NCBI RefSeq assembly: GCF_003097355.1
Contig: NZ_PYUI01000001.1
Span: 434,001-498,000 of the forward strand
From: Arthrobacter sp. H-02-3
Lineage (GTDB): Bacteria > Actinomycetota > Actinomycetes > Actinomycetales > Micrococcaceae
Reading direction: 5' to 3'
DNA length: 64,000 nt
The notes beneath the pieces were generated by a model, which was not told the DNA's origin, made no database searches, and worked only from the letters and a program-made list of their open reading frames with translations. Position numbers and translations under genes: made by a program. Below, piece by piece: positions 24,978 to 34,443 of this stretch (positions are counted from its first letter, which is position 1; each line of letters opens with the position of its first letter).

Positions 24978-27476
24978 ATGAACCCCTCGCTATCCCCTGC
25001 CGTCCTGGCCCTCTCCCCGGATTCGCCGGATGCGGAGGCCCGGATCCGCGAGCTCGCTGCCGGTCTGAGCCTGGAGCAGCAGATCCAGCTGCTGACCGGA
25101 GCGGATGTGTGGTCCACGCACGCCATCCCCGAAATCGGGCTCAGCCGCGTCGTCATGTCCGACGGCCCCGCCGGCGTCCGCGGCGAGGACTTCGATGAGC
25201 GCCACGACTCCGTCTCGCTGCCCTCGTCCTCCGCCCTGTCCGCGACGTGGAGCGTTGAAACCGCCCGCCGCTACGGTCAGGTACTCGGGCAGGAGGCCCG
25301 GCGCAAGGGCGTCCACGCCGTCCTCGGCCCCACTATCAACCTCCAGCGCTCGCCGCTGGGCGGTCGGCACTTCGAGTGCATGAGCGAAGATCCCCGGCTC
25401 ACCGCGACGCTGGCCGCCGGGTACGTCTCCGGCGTGCAGTCCATGGGCGTGGGCGCCACCCCGAAGCACTACCTCGCCAACGAGGCCGAGACGGAGCGTT
25501 TCACATCGGATTCCGTCGTGGCCGAGCGCCCGCTCCGCGAGCTCTACCTCGCCGCCTTCGAAGACGCCATCACCGAAGCCCGCGCCTGGCTCGTGATGAG
25601 CTCGTACAACTCCATCAACGGCACCACGGCCAGCGAAAACAAACTCCTCGAGACGCCGCTCGCCACGGAATGGGGCTTCGACGGCGTCGTCGTGTCTGAC
25701 TGGACCGGGGTCCGGTCCGTGGAGGCTGCCAATGCGCACCAGGACCTGGAAATGCCGGGACCTGTGGGTCACTGGGGCCCGAAGCTGCTGGCGGCCGTGA
25801 ACGACGGCCGGGTCAGCCGGGACGCCATCCTGGAAAAAGTGACCCGCATCTTGCGGCTTGCCGCCCGCGTGGGTTCCATCGAGGGATTCACGCCGGCCGT
25901 GACGGACCTGCCTGCACAGTTGAACGGCGCCGCCGTCGCCCGTGAAGTGGCTGTCCGTGGCGCGGTACTGGTCCGTAACGAGGGCGGAATCCTGCCGCTG
26001 GACGCCGCGAAGCTGGGCAGCGTGGCAGTGATCGGCCACAACGCCGAGGAGGCGCGCACGCAGGGCGGGGGCAGCGCCACCGTCATGCCCAAATACACCG
26101 TCTCGCCGCTGGAGGGACTGCGAAAGGCGCTGCCCGACGGCGTCGACGTCACCTATGCCCGCGGCGCCAAGGTGGCGGAAGGCCTTCAGGCGTTCCCGCG
26201 CACCTCGCTTCACAACCCGGTATCAGGTGTGCCCGGAATCCGGGTCACTTTCCTCACAGCGGACGGAACGGAGATCTCGGGCGAAGACCGCCTTGCCTCA
26301 CATCTGATCTGGTTCGGCGTGGGCATTCCCGACGGCACCGCAGCCATCCGGATGCAGGCCGACTGGACCGCGGAAACGGCCGGTATCCACCACCTCGGCG
26401 TAGGGACCGTCGGTCAGATCCGGCTCGCCCTCGACGGGGATGAAGTGTTCAACGGTGAGCTCGAGGACGACACCGACGTCCTTGGCGCCGCATTGTTCGA
26501 CCCGCCCAAGACCGTCCACGCCCTTGAGGCCGCGGCCGACCGGAGGGTCCGGATCGACGCCGAATACCAGCTGCCGAAGCAGCAGGTCATCCCGTTCACG
26601 GCCATCCTGCTGGGCGAGGAAACCGTGGTCACGGATCCCCAGGCGGAGATCGACGCTGCCGTGGACGCCGCACGGGACGCCGACGTCGCGGTGGTGGTGG
26701 TTGGCACCAACGCGGCGATCGAATCCGAGGGTTTCGACCGCAAGGACCTTGACCTGCCCGGCCGGCAGAACCAGCTCGTGGAAGCCGTAGCCGCGGCCAA
26801 TCCGCGCACGGTAGTTGTGGTCAACTCCGGTTCGCCGGTACTCATGCCGTGGCTGGACAAGGTTGACGCGGTCCTGCTGGGCTGGTTCGGCGGCCAGGAG
26901 TTCGGCACCGCAGTCGCCGATATCCTGCTCGGCGCCGAGGAGCCCGGCGGCCGGCTGCCCACCACCTGGCCTGCGGCTTTGGCGGACGTTCCGGTGCTCG
27001 CCACCAGCCCCGTCGACGGCAAGGTGGTGTATTCCGAGGGGATCCACATCGGCTACCGCGCGTGGCTCCGGCAGCAGGCCAACGGCGGAGCTGCGCCGGC
27101 CCTGCCGTTCGGATTCGGCCTCGGGTACACCACGTTCGACGTCGGCAGCCCGCACGCTCCGGCATCCGTTCCCGCCAACCAGGACGTGGTGGTGCACGTG
27201 CCGGTCCGGAACACGGGCACGCGCACCGGCCGGGAAATCGTCCAGGTCTATCTGGACCGCGCCGACTCCGCCGTGGAGCGGCCGGTCCGCTGGCTGGCCG
27301 GCTACGCCGGAACACACCTCGCGCCCGGCGGAACGGAGAGCGTTGAAGTCCGGATCCCGGCCAAGGCGTTCGGCCACTACGACGGCGGCTGGCAGTTTGA
27401 GCCCGGAACCTTCCGGCTGCTGGTAGGCCGCCACTCGGCCGATGATTTCCAGACCCTGGACATCGAACTGCGCTAA
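24978..27476 (+). CDS. Glycoside hydrolase family 3 beta-glucosidase with PA14 domain
   Basis: An 832-residue enzyme with no signal peptide, so cytoplasmic. The N-terminal barrel has TPKHYLANEAETERF and GVVVSDWTGV (nucleophile Asp in SDW, about residue 237). The second domain carries GHNAEEARTQGGGSA. A PA14 insertion (about 400-540) and a C-terminal fibronectin-III-like domain (about 725-832) complete the BglB/BglX-like architecture. It starts directly after the MFS stop. It likely hydrolyses imported beta-glucosides; linkage preference cannot be stated. Confidence 0.93.
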   Translation: MNPSLSPAVLALSPDSPDAEARIRELAAGLSLEQQIQLLTGADVWSTHAIPEIGLSRVVMSDGPAGVRGEDFDERHDSVSLPSSSALSATWSVETARRYGQVLGQEARRKGVHAVLGPTINLQRSPLGGRHFECMSEDPRLTATLAAGYVSGVQSMGVGATPKHYLANEAETERFTSDSVVAERPLRELYLAAFEDAITEARAWLVMSSYNSINGTTASENKLLETPLATEWGFDGVVVSDWTGVRSVEAANAHQDLEMPGPVGHWGPKLLAAVNDGRVSRDAILEKVTRILRLAARVGSIEGFTPAVTDLPAQLNGAAVAREVAVRGAVLVRNEGGILPLDAAKLGSVAVIGHNAEEARTQGGGSATVMPKYTVSPLEGLRKALPDGVDVTYARGAKVAEGLQAFPRTSLHNPVSGVPGIRVTFLTADGTEISGEDRLASHLIWFGVGIPDGTAAIRMQADWTAETAGIHHLGVGTVGQIRLALDGDEVFNGELEDDTDVLGAALFDPPKTVHALEAAADRRVRIDAEYQLPKQQVIPFTAILLGEETVVTDPQAEIDAAVDAARDADVAVVVVGTNAAIESEGFDRKDLDLPGRQNQLVEAVAAANPRTVVVVNSGSPVLMPWLDKVDAVLLGWFGGQEFGTAVADILLGAEEPGGRLPTTWPAALADVPVLATSPVDGKVVYSEGIHIGYRAWLRQQANGGAAPALPFGFGLGYTTFDVGSPHAPASVPANQDVVVHVPVRNTGTRTGREIVQVYLDRADSAVERPVRWLAGYAGTHLAPGGTESVEVRIPAKAFGHYDGGWQFEPGTFRLLVGRHSADDFQTLDIELR

Positions 27477-27512
27477 GGCCTTTCGGCCCGCCCGACGCTT
27501 GGCGAAGGAGCA

Positions 27513-27549
27513 GTTGGCGGCAGTGCCCATTACCGGCGCTGCCGCCAAC
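27513..27549. terminator. Hairpin after the glucosidase gene
   Basis: GTTGGCGGCAG and CTGCCGCCAAC form an 11-bp perfect stem with inner complementary GCC/GGC. It lies 36 bp beyond the glucosidase stop and before the next gene's ribosome-binding site. No T tract follows. Confidence 0.55.
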
Positions 27550-27629
27550 CGCGTCCCTCGTCACCACCGGCCACCCCCTAGAGTGTGAAAGGACCCCAAC
27601 ACGAGCATCCGACCGCTTTGGAGGAAGCC

Positions 27630-28976
27630 ATGACGCAGACCTTCCCGCCCGAGAACCCAGAGGCCCCCACAACGCCGAGCGCGACGGCGCCGGACATCCG
27701 GGCGCCCGGCGCCCGTGCATTCGGGCAGGCCGGCCCCGGGGCCGTTCCGGCGGCGCTGAGGCGCCGCGTGCCCAGGTACGCCGACCTCGCGCCCCTGATG
27801 CAGTTCAAGAAGCCGGAGTTCAGCCGGGCCGCCCGGCTGCGCCGCGCGAGCACCATCTGGGACCTGCGCGACATCGCCAAGCGCCGCACACCCCAGGCGC
27901 CGTTCGACTACACCGACGGCGCCGCCGAGGCTGAAATCACCCTCCGCCGCGCCCGCCAGGCCTTCCTGGACATCGAATTCCGTCCCGGCATCCTGCGCGA
28001 CGTCTCCAGCATCGACCTCAGCACCGAGATCCTGGGCGGGCCGTCCCGGCTGCCGGTGGGCATCGCGCCCACGGGATTCACCCGGATGATGCAGTCCGAA
28101 GGCGAATACGCCGGCTCCCGGGCCGCCGAAGCCGCCGGCATCCCGTACACCCTCTCCACCATGGGCACGGCGTCCATCGAGGACGTCGCCACCGCCGCAC
28201 CGGCCGGCCGCAACTGGTTCCAGCTCTACCTCTGGACGGACCGGGACCGGTCCCTGGAACTGATCCAGCGCGCCGCCACGGCCGGCAACGACACCCTCAT
28301 GGTCACGGTGGACACCGCCGTCGCCGGCGCCCGCCTCCGGGACGTCCGCAACGGCATGACCATCCCGCCCGCACTGACGCTCAAGACCGTCCTGGACGCC
28401 TCCTACCGGCCCGCATGGTGGTTCAATTTCCTCACCCACGAGCCTCTGACCTTCGCCTCGCTCTCCCGCTACACGGGCACGGTCGCGGACCTGATCAACT
28501 CCATGTTCGACCCCACCCTGACCTTCGCCGACCTCGACTGGCTCCGCGAGACCTGGAAGGGCAAGCTCGTGGTCAAGGGCATCCAGACGGTAGAGGACGC
28601 CCGCAAGGTGGTGGGCCACGGCGCGGACGGGATCGTGCTCTCCAACCACGGCGGCCGCCAGCTGGACCGGGCACCGATCCCCTTCCACCTGCTCCCCGAA
28701 GTCTCCGCCGCCCTGAAAGCGGACCGAAGCGACGCCGCGATCATCCTGGACACCGGCATCATGAGCGGCGCGGACATCATCGCCGCCCTCGCCCTGGGCG
28801 CCGACTTCACGCTGATCGGCCGCGCCTACCTCTACGGACTCATGGCCGGCGGCCGCGCCGGCGTCGACCGCGCCCTCCAGATCCTGGAGAAGGACATGCA
28901 ACGCACCATGGCCCTGCTGGGCGTGAGCCGCATCGCGGACCTCACCCCGGACCACGTACGGATCCTCAAGGGGTAA
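27630..28976 (+). CDS. FMN-dependent alpha-hydroxy-acid oxidase, probable L-lactate dehydrogenase
   Basis: A 448-residue protein of the LldD/glycolate-oxidase family. After a Pro/Ala-rich N-terminal extension (about 1-55) come [46 protein letters not shown], the catalytic [12 protein letters not shown] (His-Arg) and [20 protein letters not shown] (FMN phosphate binding). ATG 27630 has GGAGG 6 nt upstream; the frame is open 15 codons further back without signals. It would oxidise L-lactate to pyruvate, passing electrons to quinone or oxygen. Exact substrate within the family is uncertain. Confidence 0.85.
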   Translation: MTQTFPPENPEAPTTPSATAPDIRAPGARAFGQAGPGAVPAALRRRVPRYADLAPLMQFKKPEFSRAARLRRASTIWDLRDIAKRRTPQAPFDYTDGAAEAEITLRRARQAFLDIEFRPGILRDVSSIDLSTEILGGPSRLPVGIAPTGFTRMMQSEGEYAGSRAAEAAGIPYTLSTMGTASIEDVATAAPAGRNWFQLYLWTDRDRSLELIQRAATAGNDTLMVTVDTAVAGARLRDVRNGMTIPPALTLKTVLDASYRPAWWFNFLTHEPLTFASLSRYTGTVADLINSMFDPTLTFADLDWLRETWKGKLVVKGIQTVEDARKVVGHGADGIVLSNHGGRQLDRAPIPFHLLPEVSAALKADRSDAAIILDTGIMSGADIIAALALGADFTLIGRAYLYGLMAGGRAGVDRALQILEKDMQRTMALLGVSRIADLTPDHVRILKG

Positions 28977-29006
28977 GCCCGCTCCGAGACGGCATTTCGC
29001 GGCAGA

Positions 29007-29038
29007 GTTGGCGCCGGGCACTGGCGCGAACCGCCAAC
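29007..29038. terminator. Weak hairpin between convergent genes
   Basis: GTTGGCG and CGCCAAC (7 bp) flank an 18-nt loop between the oxidase gene and the convergent ArsR gene. It resembles the stem at 27513-27549 (same GTTGGCG core). Termination role is inferred from position. Confidence 0.35.
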
Positions 29039-29059
29039 ACAAGACGGGAGGCCGGAGGG

Positions 29060-29614
29060 CTACTTCTTGCGGCCGAACTTGGGCAGGTTGGCGAGGAGGT
29101 CCGCGGCCTTGGTGGCGGCGCGGCCCACGGTCCGCCCGATCTGCTGGGGCATCTTATCCTCGCCGGCGGTTCCCACCGGGATAACGACGGCGGGGCTCAG
29201 CGGGCTGCCGGCAGGGCGGCCGGCCAGTGCCGCCGCCGGCTGCGGGGCGGCCGGTGACGGCTGCGGGGCGGCCGCGGCCGCCAGGCTGTCCGGCACCGCT
29301 GTGGGGCTGGATTCGGGGTGGCGGGCCGGTGCCGTGTCCGGGGCCGCTGCTGGGACGACGTCGAAGGTCTGCAGCCAGTTGGCAACGCCGGCAAGGGGCT
29401 TCGGGTTGAGCGCATAGTAGCGCTTCTGGCCCTGGGCGCGCATGCTCACCAGGTCCGCTTCCCGGAGGACCTTGAGATGTTTTGAAATGGTGGGCTGGCT
29501 TGCATCAAGCTCCTGGACCAATTCCCCCACTGCCTTATCCCCCTTGCGGAGGGCCACCAGAATGTCACGCCTGGTTGCCTCAGCAATGACGGCAAATACG
29601 TCGTCTGTCACCAT
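29060..29614 (-). CDS. ArsR-family regulator with long Pro/Ala tail
   Basis: A 184-residue protein. Residues 1-85 are an ArsR winged helix (FAVIAEATRRDILVALRKGDKAVGELVQELDASQPTISKHLKVLREADLVSMRAQGQKRYYAL) without an obvious metal-binding cysteine pair. The rest is Ala/Pro-rich and ends in a basic helix GRAATKAADLLANLPKFGRKK. ATG 29614 (MVTDDVF) is preferred over the longer frame. The target is unknown; the neighbouring AcuC gene is on the same strand. Confidence 0.8.
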   Translation of the reverse strand: MVTDDVFAVIAEATRRDILVALRKGDKAVGELVQELDASQPTISKHLKVLREADLVSMRAQGQKRYYALNPKPLAGVANWLQTFDVVPAAAPDTAPARHPESSPTAVPDSLAAAAAPQPSPAAPQPAAALAGRPAGSPLSPAVVIPVGTAGEDKMPQQIGRTVGRAATKAADLLANLPKFGRKK

Positions 29615-29695
29615 GTCCTCCACACTAGCGACATATACGCCAGATGGCATCCACAAATTGGCGGGCTGCCGCTTAGCCTGATCCGCGGCGCGGAG

Positions 29696-30922
29696 CTAGT
29701 CGAACCAGGGGTCCAATCCATGCAGGGGAAACACTTCTTTGCGGGTGGCCATGATGGTGCGGTCCACCGCGTCGTTGGGGTCGAACCCCACTTCCCAGGA
29801 CCGCCACCAGACGTCGACGTCGTCGCCCATCAGTTCAGGGGGCTCCACGCCGAACTTGGCCCCGTACTTGTCCCTGACGTAGCGCCGCCAGTCCTCCGGA
29901 ACCGGGGTGCGCAGGGGGACAGGCCGGCCGGCGGCGATGGCGATGAGATGGCTCCAGGAGCGCGGCACCACGCTGACGACGTTGTAGCCGCCGCCGCCCG
30001 TGGAAATCCAGCGGTTGTCGCAGTAGCGCGCGGCGAGATTGCCGATCGCGGTGGCGGCCTCACGCTGGCCGTCCACGCTGATGTTCAGATGGGTGAGCGG
30101 GTCAAGCCGGTGCGAGTCGCACCCGTGCTGGCTCACGATGACTTCCGGTTCGAACGCGCCGATGAGTTGCGGCACGACGGCGTGGAAGGCCCGCAGCCAG
30201 CCGGCGTCGCCGGTGGCCGCCGGGAGGGCCACGTTCGCGGCGCTGCCCTGCGCCCCCGGGCCGCCGATCTCATTGGCAAACCCGGTGCCCGGGAAGAGAG
30301 TCAGCCCGGACTCGTGCAGCGAAATCGTCAGGACGCGCGGATCGTCCCAGAAAATGCTCTGCGTACCGTCGCCGTGATGGGCGTCGACGTCGACGTAGGC
30401 GACGCGCCGGATGCCGCCGTCAAGCAGTCGCTGGATCGCGAGGGCGGCGTCGTTGTAGATGCAAAAACCGCTTGCGCGGTCCCGGGAGGCGTGGTGCATT
30501 CCGCCGCCGAAGTTCACGGCCCGCACCGCGCTGCCGTCCAGGACGGCGGCGGCCGCCAGCAGGGAGCCGCCGGCCAGCCGGGCGCTGGCCTCGTGCATGC
30601 CGGCAAAGGCGGGGTCGTCCTCGGTTCCGAGGCCCCTGGCTTCATCGGGGGTGTCCGGATCTTCGCTCACGCGCCGCACGGCGGCTACGAACTCGGGGCT
30701 GTGGACCGCGCACAGTTCCTCGTCGGCGGCGACTTCCGGGGCAGCTACCGTTACGTGCTCCAGATCCAGCAGTCCCAGGCTGCCGGCCAGCTTCGCCGTG
30801 AGCTCCATGCGCTCGGGCGCCATCGGGTGGCTGTGGCCAAAGTTGTAGGCGGTCATGGCAGGAGCCCACACCACCGTCGTTGGCAGCGCGGCCTGAGAGA
30901 GTCCGGGCAGGAATGTCATCAC
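29696..30922 (-). CDS. acuC: Acetoin utilization protein AcuC (histone-deacetylase family)
   Basis: A 408-residue zinc deacetylase. YVDVDAHHGDGTQSIFWDDPRV holds the Asp/His zinc and catalytic residues, MHHASRDRASGFCIYNDAALAI the His-His charge relay, and IVSQHGCDSHRLDPLTHL the second zinc Asp. In Bacillus AcuC removes acetyl groups from acetyl-CoA synthetase. The start MMTFLPG has a second in-frame ATG one codon later. No acs gene is in the window. Confidence 0.9.
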   Translation of the reverse strand: MMTFLPGLSQAALPTTVVWAPAMTAYNFGHSHPMAPERMELTAKLAGSLGLLDLEHVTVAAPEVAADEELCAVHSPEFVAAVRRVSEDPDTPDEARGLGTEDDPAFAGMHEASARLAGGSLLAAAAVLDGSAVRAVNFGGGMHHASRDRASGFCIYNDAALAIQRLLDGGIRRVAYVDVDAHHGDGTQSIFWDDPRVLTISLHESGLTLFPGTGFANEIGGPGAQGSAANVALPAATGDAGWLRAFHAVVPQLIGAFEPEVIVSQHGCDSHRLDPLTHLNISVDGQREAATAIGNLAARYCDNRWISTGGGGYNVVSVVPRSWSHLIAIAAGRPVPLRTPVPEDWRRYVRDKYGAKFGVEPPELMGDDVDVWWRSWEVGFDPNDAVDRTIMATRKEVFPLHGLDPWFD

Positions 30923-31037
30923 TCACAGGCTACCCGAGCGTCCCCCTGCTTCCCGCGTGCGCAGGCGCGCTCCCCCGGTCATGACGCGGACTTTAGTGGT
31001 TTACTACTGAGGGAAGCAGTTTCAACCAAGGAAAAAC

Positions 31038-32471
31038 ATGACGCAAAGCCAGTCGAGGTCCACGCGCCCGGCCAGCTGGCAGCCAGGCATGCCGGAGCGG
31101 GACGGCCTGTGGATCTTCACACGCCTGCGCGACTTCATTGACAGCATCGCGAACAGCTCGCCGGCCCGCCTGGCCCTCACAGTGTTCGGCATCGTCATCG
31201 TGGTTTTCACCACGCTGCTTTCGCTGCCTATCGCTTCCGCCACCGGACAGGTCACACCCCTGCACGAGGCCCTCTTCACGGCGGTGTCCGCCGTCTGCGT
31301 CACAGGCCTGACCGTGGTCTCCACAGCCGCGTATTGGTCCTTCTTCGGTCAGCTCGTGATTCTGGTCGGCATTTTCGTGGGCGGCCTGGGCACCCTGACT
31401 CTCGCGTCGCTGCTGGCGCTCATGGTCAGCAAGAAACTCGGTGTCCGCGGTAAGCTGATTGCCCAGGAGGCCATGAACAACGCCGGCCGGCTCGGCGAGG
31501 TCGGTACCCTGCTCCGGATCGTGATCGTGACGTCAGTCGTGATCGAGGGCGCACTGGCGCTGGCCCTGGTCCCCCGCTTCCTGATCCTCGGGGAGAGTTT
31601 CCCGCAGGCCCTCTGGCACGGCGTCTTCTACGCAATTTCGTCGTTCAACAACGCCGGCTTCACTCCGCATTCGGACGGAATCGTCCCCTACGAAACCGAT
31701 CTCTGGATCCTCATCCCGCTCATGCTCGGTGTGTTCCTGGGCAGCCTGGGCTTCCCCGTGGTCATGGTGCTGCAGCAGAACGGGCTGCGGTGGAAGAAAT
31801 GGAACCTGCACACCAAGCTGACCATCCAGGTGTCCTTCATCCTCTTCGCCGCCGGGGCGCTCCTCTGGGGGCTCCTGGAATGGGACAACCTGCGCACCAT
31901 CGGGGGCATGGACCTCGGCGACAAGATCACGCATTCGCTGTTTGCCTCCGTCATGCTGCGTTCAGGCGGCTTCAACCTTGTGGACCAGAACAACATGGAA
32001 TCCACCACCATGCTGGTCTCCGATGCCCTCATGTTCGCCGGCGGCGGCTCGGCATCCACGGCCGGCGGCATCAAGGTCACCACCATTGCGGTGATGTTCC
32101 TGGCGATCGCCGCCGAGGCCCGCGGCGATGCCGATGTCAAGATCTACGGCCGGACCATCCCGGAGGGCACCATGCGCGTGGCCATCTCGGTGATCGTCGC
32201 CGGCGCCACCCTCGTCTCGGTCTCGGCCCTGCTGCTCCTGCACATCAGCGGCGCCTCCCTGGACCGGGTCCTGTTTGAAACCATTTCCGCCTTCGCCACG
32301 GTGGGCTTGAGCACCAATCTCAGTGCCGAATTACCGCCGTCGGGGGTTTACGTCCTCACTGTGCTCATGTTTGCCGGGCGTGTCGGGACGGTCACCCTCG
32401 CCGCCGCCCTGGCCCTGCGCCAGCGCAGCCAGCTGTACCACTACCCGGAAGAGAGACCGATCATTGGCTAG
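31038..32471 (+). CDS. TrkH-family potassium transporter membrane subunit
   Basis: A 477-residue protein with four repeated helix-pore-helix units, seen at AVSAVCVTGLTVV, AISSFNNAGFT, MLRSGGFNLVD and ISAFATVGLSTN, whose glycines form the K+ filter. A hydrophilic N-terminus of about 40 residues precedes the first helix. The following TrkA-type gene overlaps its end. Together they form a Trk/Ktr uptake system gated by nucleotide binding to the cytoplasmic subunit. ATG 31038 follows AAGGAAAA. Confidence 0.93.
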   Translation: MTQSQSRSTRPASWQPGMPERDGLWIFTRLRDFIDSIANSSPARLALTVFGIVIVVFTTLLSLPIASATGQVTPLHEALFTAVSAVCVTGLTVVSTAAYWSFFGQLVILVGIFVGGLGTLTLASLLALMVSKKLGVRGKLIAQEAMNNAGRLGEVGTLLRIVIVTSVVIEGALALALVPRFLILGESFPQALWHGVFYAISSFNNAGFTPHSDGIVPYETDLWILIPLMLGVFLGSLGFPVVMVLQQNGLRWKKWNLHTKLTIQVSFILFAAGALLWGLLEWDNLRTIGGMDLGDKITHSLFASVMLRSGGFNLVDQNNMESTTMLVSDALMFAGGGSASTAGGIKVTTIAVMFLAIAAEARGDADVKIYGRTIPEGTMRVAISVIVAGATLVSVSALLLLHISGASLDRVLFETISAFATVGLSTNLSAELPPSGVYVLTVLMFAGRVGTVTLAAALALRQRSQLYHYPEERPIIG

Positions 32472-33150
32472 TTCCTCAGGCGCCGTCAACCGCCCCGCCC
32501 ACAATGCCCCCGTGCTGGTGATCGGGCTTGGCCGCTTTGGCGCATCCACCGCAGAGCAGCTGGTGAAGCAGGGCCGGGAGGTGCTTGCCATCGAGCGCGA
32601 CCGCACCCTGGTCCAGAAGTGGGCTGGCGTCCTGACGCACGTGGTGGAAGCCGACGCCACCAACATCGACGCCCTCCGCCAGCTCGGCGCCCAGGAATTC
32701 AGTTCCGCCGTGGTGGGCGTGGGCACCTCGATCGAATCCTCGGTGCTGATCACGGTGAACCTCGTGGACCTCGGGATCGAACACCTCTGGGTCAAGGCGA
32801 TCACGCCCTCGCACGGCAAGATCCTGACCCGGATCGGCGCCAACCACGTCATCTACCCGGAAGCCGACGCCGGCGTCCGCGCCGCGCACCTGGTCTCGGG
32901 CCGCATGCTGGACTTCATCGAATTCGACGACGACTTCGCCATCGTCAAGATGTACCCGCCGCGCGAAACCGTGGGCTTCACGCTCGACGAGTCCAAGGTC
33001 CGGTCCAAGTACGGCGTCACGATTGTGGGCGTGAAGTCTCCGGGCGAGGACTTCACCTATGCGCGGCCCGAGACGAAGGTTTCCTCACGGGACATGCTCA
33101 TTGTTTCGGGCCACGTGGACTTGCTGGAACGGTTCGCCGCGCGCCCCTGA
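32464..33150 (+). CDS. TrkA-family potassium uptake regulatory subunit
   Basis: A 228-residue RCK protein: VLVIGLGRFGASTAEQLVKQGREVLAIERD is the Rossmann GxGxxG...E/D nucleotide site, followed by VVEADATNIDALRQLGAQEF, and an RCK-C/TrkA-C domain begins around residue 145 (YPPRETVGFTLDES). TTG 32464 inside the trkH end (8-bp overlap) is the most plausible start, since further upstream the frame is only a trkH shadow. It should assemble as a ring on the TrkH-type channel. Confidence 0.9.
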   Translation: MASSSGAVNRPAHNAPVLVIGLGRFGASTAEQLVKQGREVLAIERDRTLVQKWAGVLTHVVEADATNIDALRQLGAQEFSSAVVGVGTSIESSVLITVNLVDLGIEHLWVKAITPSHGKILTRIGANHVIYPEADAGVRAAHLVSGRMLDFIEFDDDFAIVKMYPPRETVGFTLDESKVRSKYGVTIVGVKSPGEDFTYARPETKVSSRDMLIVSGHVDLLERFAARP

Positions 33151-33152
33151 GT

Positions 33153-33986
33153 TCAGCCGAGCTGGCGGGTGATTTCGGCCGAGCGGGCGGCGGCCGCGCG
33201 GGCGCCCTCGGCGATGATGGCCGGCAGGCCGCGCTCATCAAACGTCGCGATGGCCCGTTCCGTGGTGCCGTTCGGGCTGGTGACCGCCTTGCGCAGCGAT
33301 GCGGGGTCCGCCCCGGGCTCGGCCAGCATGAAGCCGGCCCCCGCGACGGTCCCGCGGGCGAGCAGCAGCGACAGTTCCGGGTCCAGGCCCAGTTCGACGC
33401 CGGCCGCCGCCATGGCTTCCGCCAGGTAGAAGGCGTAGGCCGGGCCCGAGCCGCTGATCGCCGAGACGGCGTCCACCTGCTCTTCGGGAACCTCCACCAC
33501 CGTGCCGGCGGCTGCGAGGATGTCTTTCGCGTGCTGGAGCTGCGCGGCCGAGCAGCTGCTTCCGGGGGTGACGGAGACCATGCCGCGGCCGAGCTTCGCC
33601 GGAGTGTTCGGCATTGTGCGGATGACGGGCTGGCCGGCCGGCAGCACGGCTTCGAGCTGCGCCAGGGAGACGGCGGCTGCGACGCTGATGACGATCGTGT
33701 CCGGAGAGAGGGAACCGCTGATTTCCCGTGCCAGGTCCGCGATGCCCGCCGGCTTGACGCCCAGGATCACGACGCCGGAGCCGGTGGCCGCCTGTTTGTT
33801 GTTTTCGGGCTCTTCTTCGCCGGCGATGGCCGTGATCCCGTGATGGCGCTCTGCGAGCCCGGCCGCGCGGTCAGCCCGGCGCACCGTCGCGACGATGTCG
33901 GCGGGATCGACGCCGCCGTCGATCAGGCCGCCCATGATTGCCTCGTTCATTGATCCACAGCCCAGGAATGCGATTCGGTTGCTCAT
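33153..33986 (-). CDS. proC: Pyrroline-5-carboxylate reductase
   Basis: A 277-residue enzyme for the last step of proline synthesis. IAFLGCGSMNEAIMGGLI is the N-terminal NAD(P)-binding motif, VVILGVKPAGI and VIRTMPNTPAKLGRGM are conserved, and VDAVSAISGSGPAYAFYLAEAM is the ProC signature. ATG 33986 (MSNRIAF) is chosen; the upstream in-frame extension lacks similarity. It converges with trkA (2-bp gap). Upstream lie two structured repeats (34087-34435) that may be in its 5' region. Confidence 0.95.
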   Translation of the reverse strand: MSNRIAFLGCGSMNEAIMGGLIDGGVDPADIVATVRRADRAAGLAERHHGITAIAGEEEPENNKQAATGSGVVILGVKPAGIADLAREISGSLSPDTIVISVAAAVSLAQLEAVLPAGQPVIRTMPNTPAKLGRGMVSVTPGSSCSAAQLQHAKDILAAAGTVVEVPEEQVDAVSAISGSGPAYAFYLAEAMAAAGVELGLDPELSLLLARGTVAGAGFMLAEPGADPASLRKAVTSPNGTTERAIATFDERGLPAIIAEGARAAAARSAEITRQLG

Positions 33987-34086
33987 GCTCCCATCATTGC
34001 AGTCCGGCCCGATTCCCAGCCAGCTCACACCTTGGCCGCAGTCAGCGCACAACTTCGGAGCCTAGCGTTGTCATTACCTCATTGAG

Positions 34087-34197
34087 GGTGCGAGTGATGC
34101 AGCAGGCATGCGGATGCCTGCGTGGCACCGGTGGTCTGCGGCGGGTTTTCCCATTTTCCCGCAGTGGACCATCGGTGCCTTTTCCGTTTAAGCGGGC
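34087..34197. repeat. 111-bp structured element, copy 1
   Basis: Starts GGTGCGAGTGATG and ends CCGTTTAAGCGGGC. Inside are a perfect 8-bp hairpin (GCAGGCAT/ATGCCTGC) and a long hairpin with outer arms GGCACCGGTGGTC/GACCATCGGTGCC (12 of 13 paired, the other G-U). It shares termini, length and two-hairpin plan with copy 2 although the stems differ in sequence. No protein-coding signal was found in the 457-bp gap between proC and the sigma gene. Functional strand unknown. Confidence 0.7.
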
Positions 34198-34324
34198 GCC
34201 CATTCCGACTGACCCCTGCGTCGGCACGCCACCGCAGCGGAACGACCGCGGATTGTCAGCGAACACACAGGTGACTCCCGCCGTGCGCCCATCTACGGCC
34301 ACTACCGTGGAGCGTGCCTCAACA

Positions 34325-34435
34325 GGTGCGAGTGATGATAGCCGGTTCCACCGGAGCCGGCGGTGCGCCGGGTGTTTGCAGCAGATTTCCCCCAAGTCCT
34401 GCTCCAAGCGCCCGGCGCTACTCCGTTAAGCGGGC
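34325..34435. repeat. 111-bp structured element, copy 2
   Basis: Identical first 13 bases (GGTGCGAGTGATG) and nearly identical end (CCGTTAAGCGGGC) to copy 1, exactly the same 111-bp length. Its first hairpin is GCCGGTTCC/GGAGCCGGC. Its second has outer arms GCGCCGGGTGTTTG pairing with CAAGCGCCCGGCGC through two G-U pairs. The stems are conserved in structure and not in sequence, as in a selected RNA. It ends 8 bp from the 3' end of the sigma-factor gene. Confidence 0.7.
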
Positions 34436-34443
34436 TGCGAGCT

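Noticed and set aside
34087..34197. Known riboswitch (SAM-IV, cobalamin, ZTP, c-di-AMP, glycine)
   Set aside because: None of the core motifs I know for these classes is present; only the two-hairpin plan with fixed ends is seen.
34042..34407. 121-residue minus-strand frame between proC and the sigma gene
   Set aside because: It runs through both 111-bp structured elements, has no family motif and no clear ribosome-binding site.
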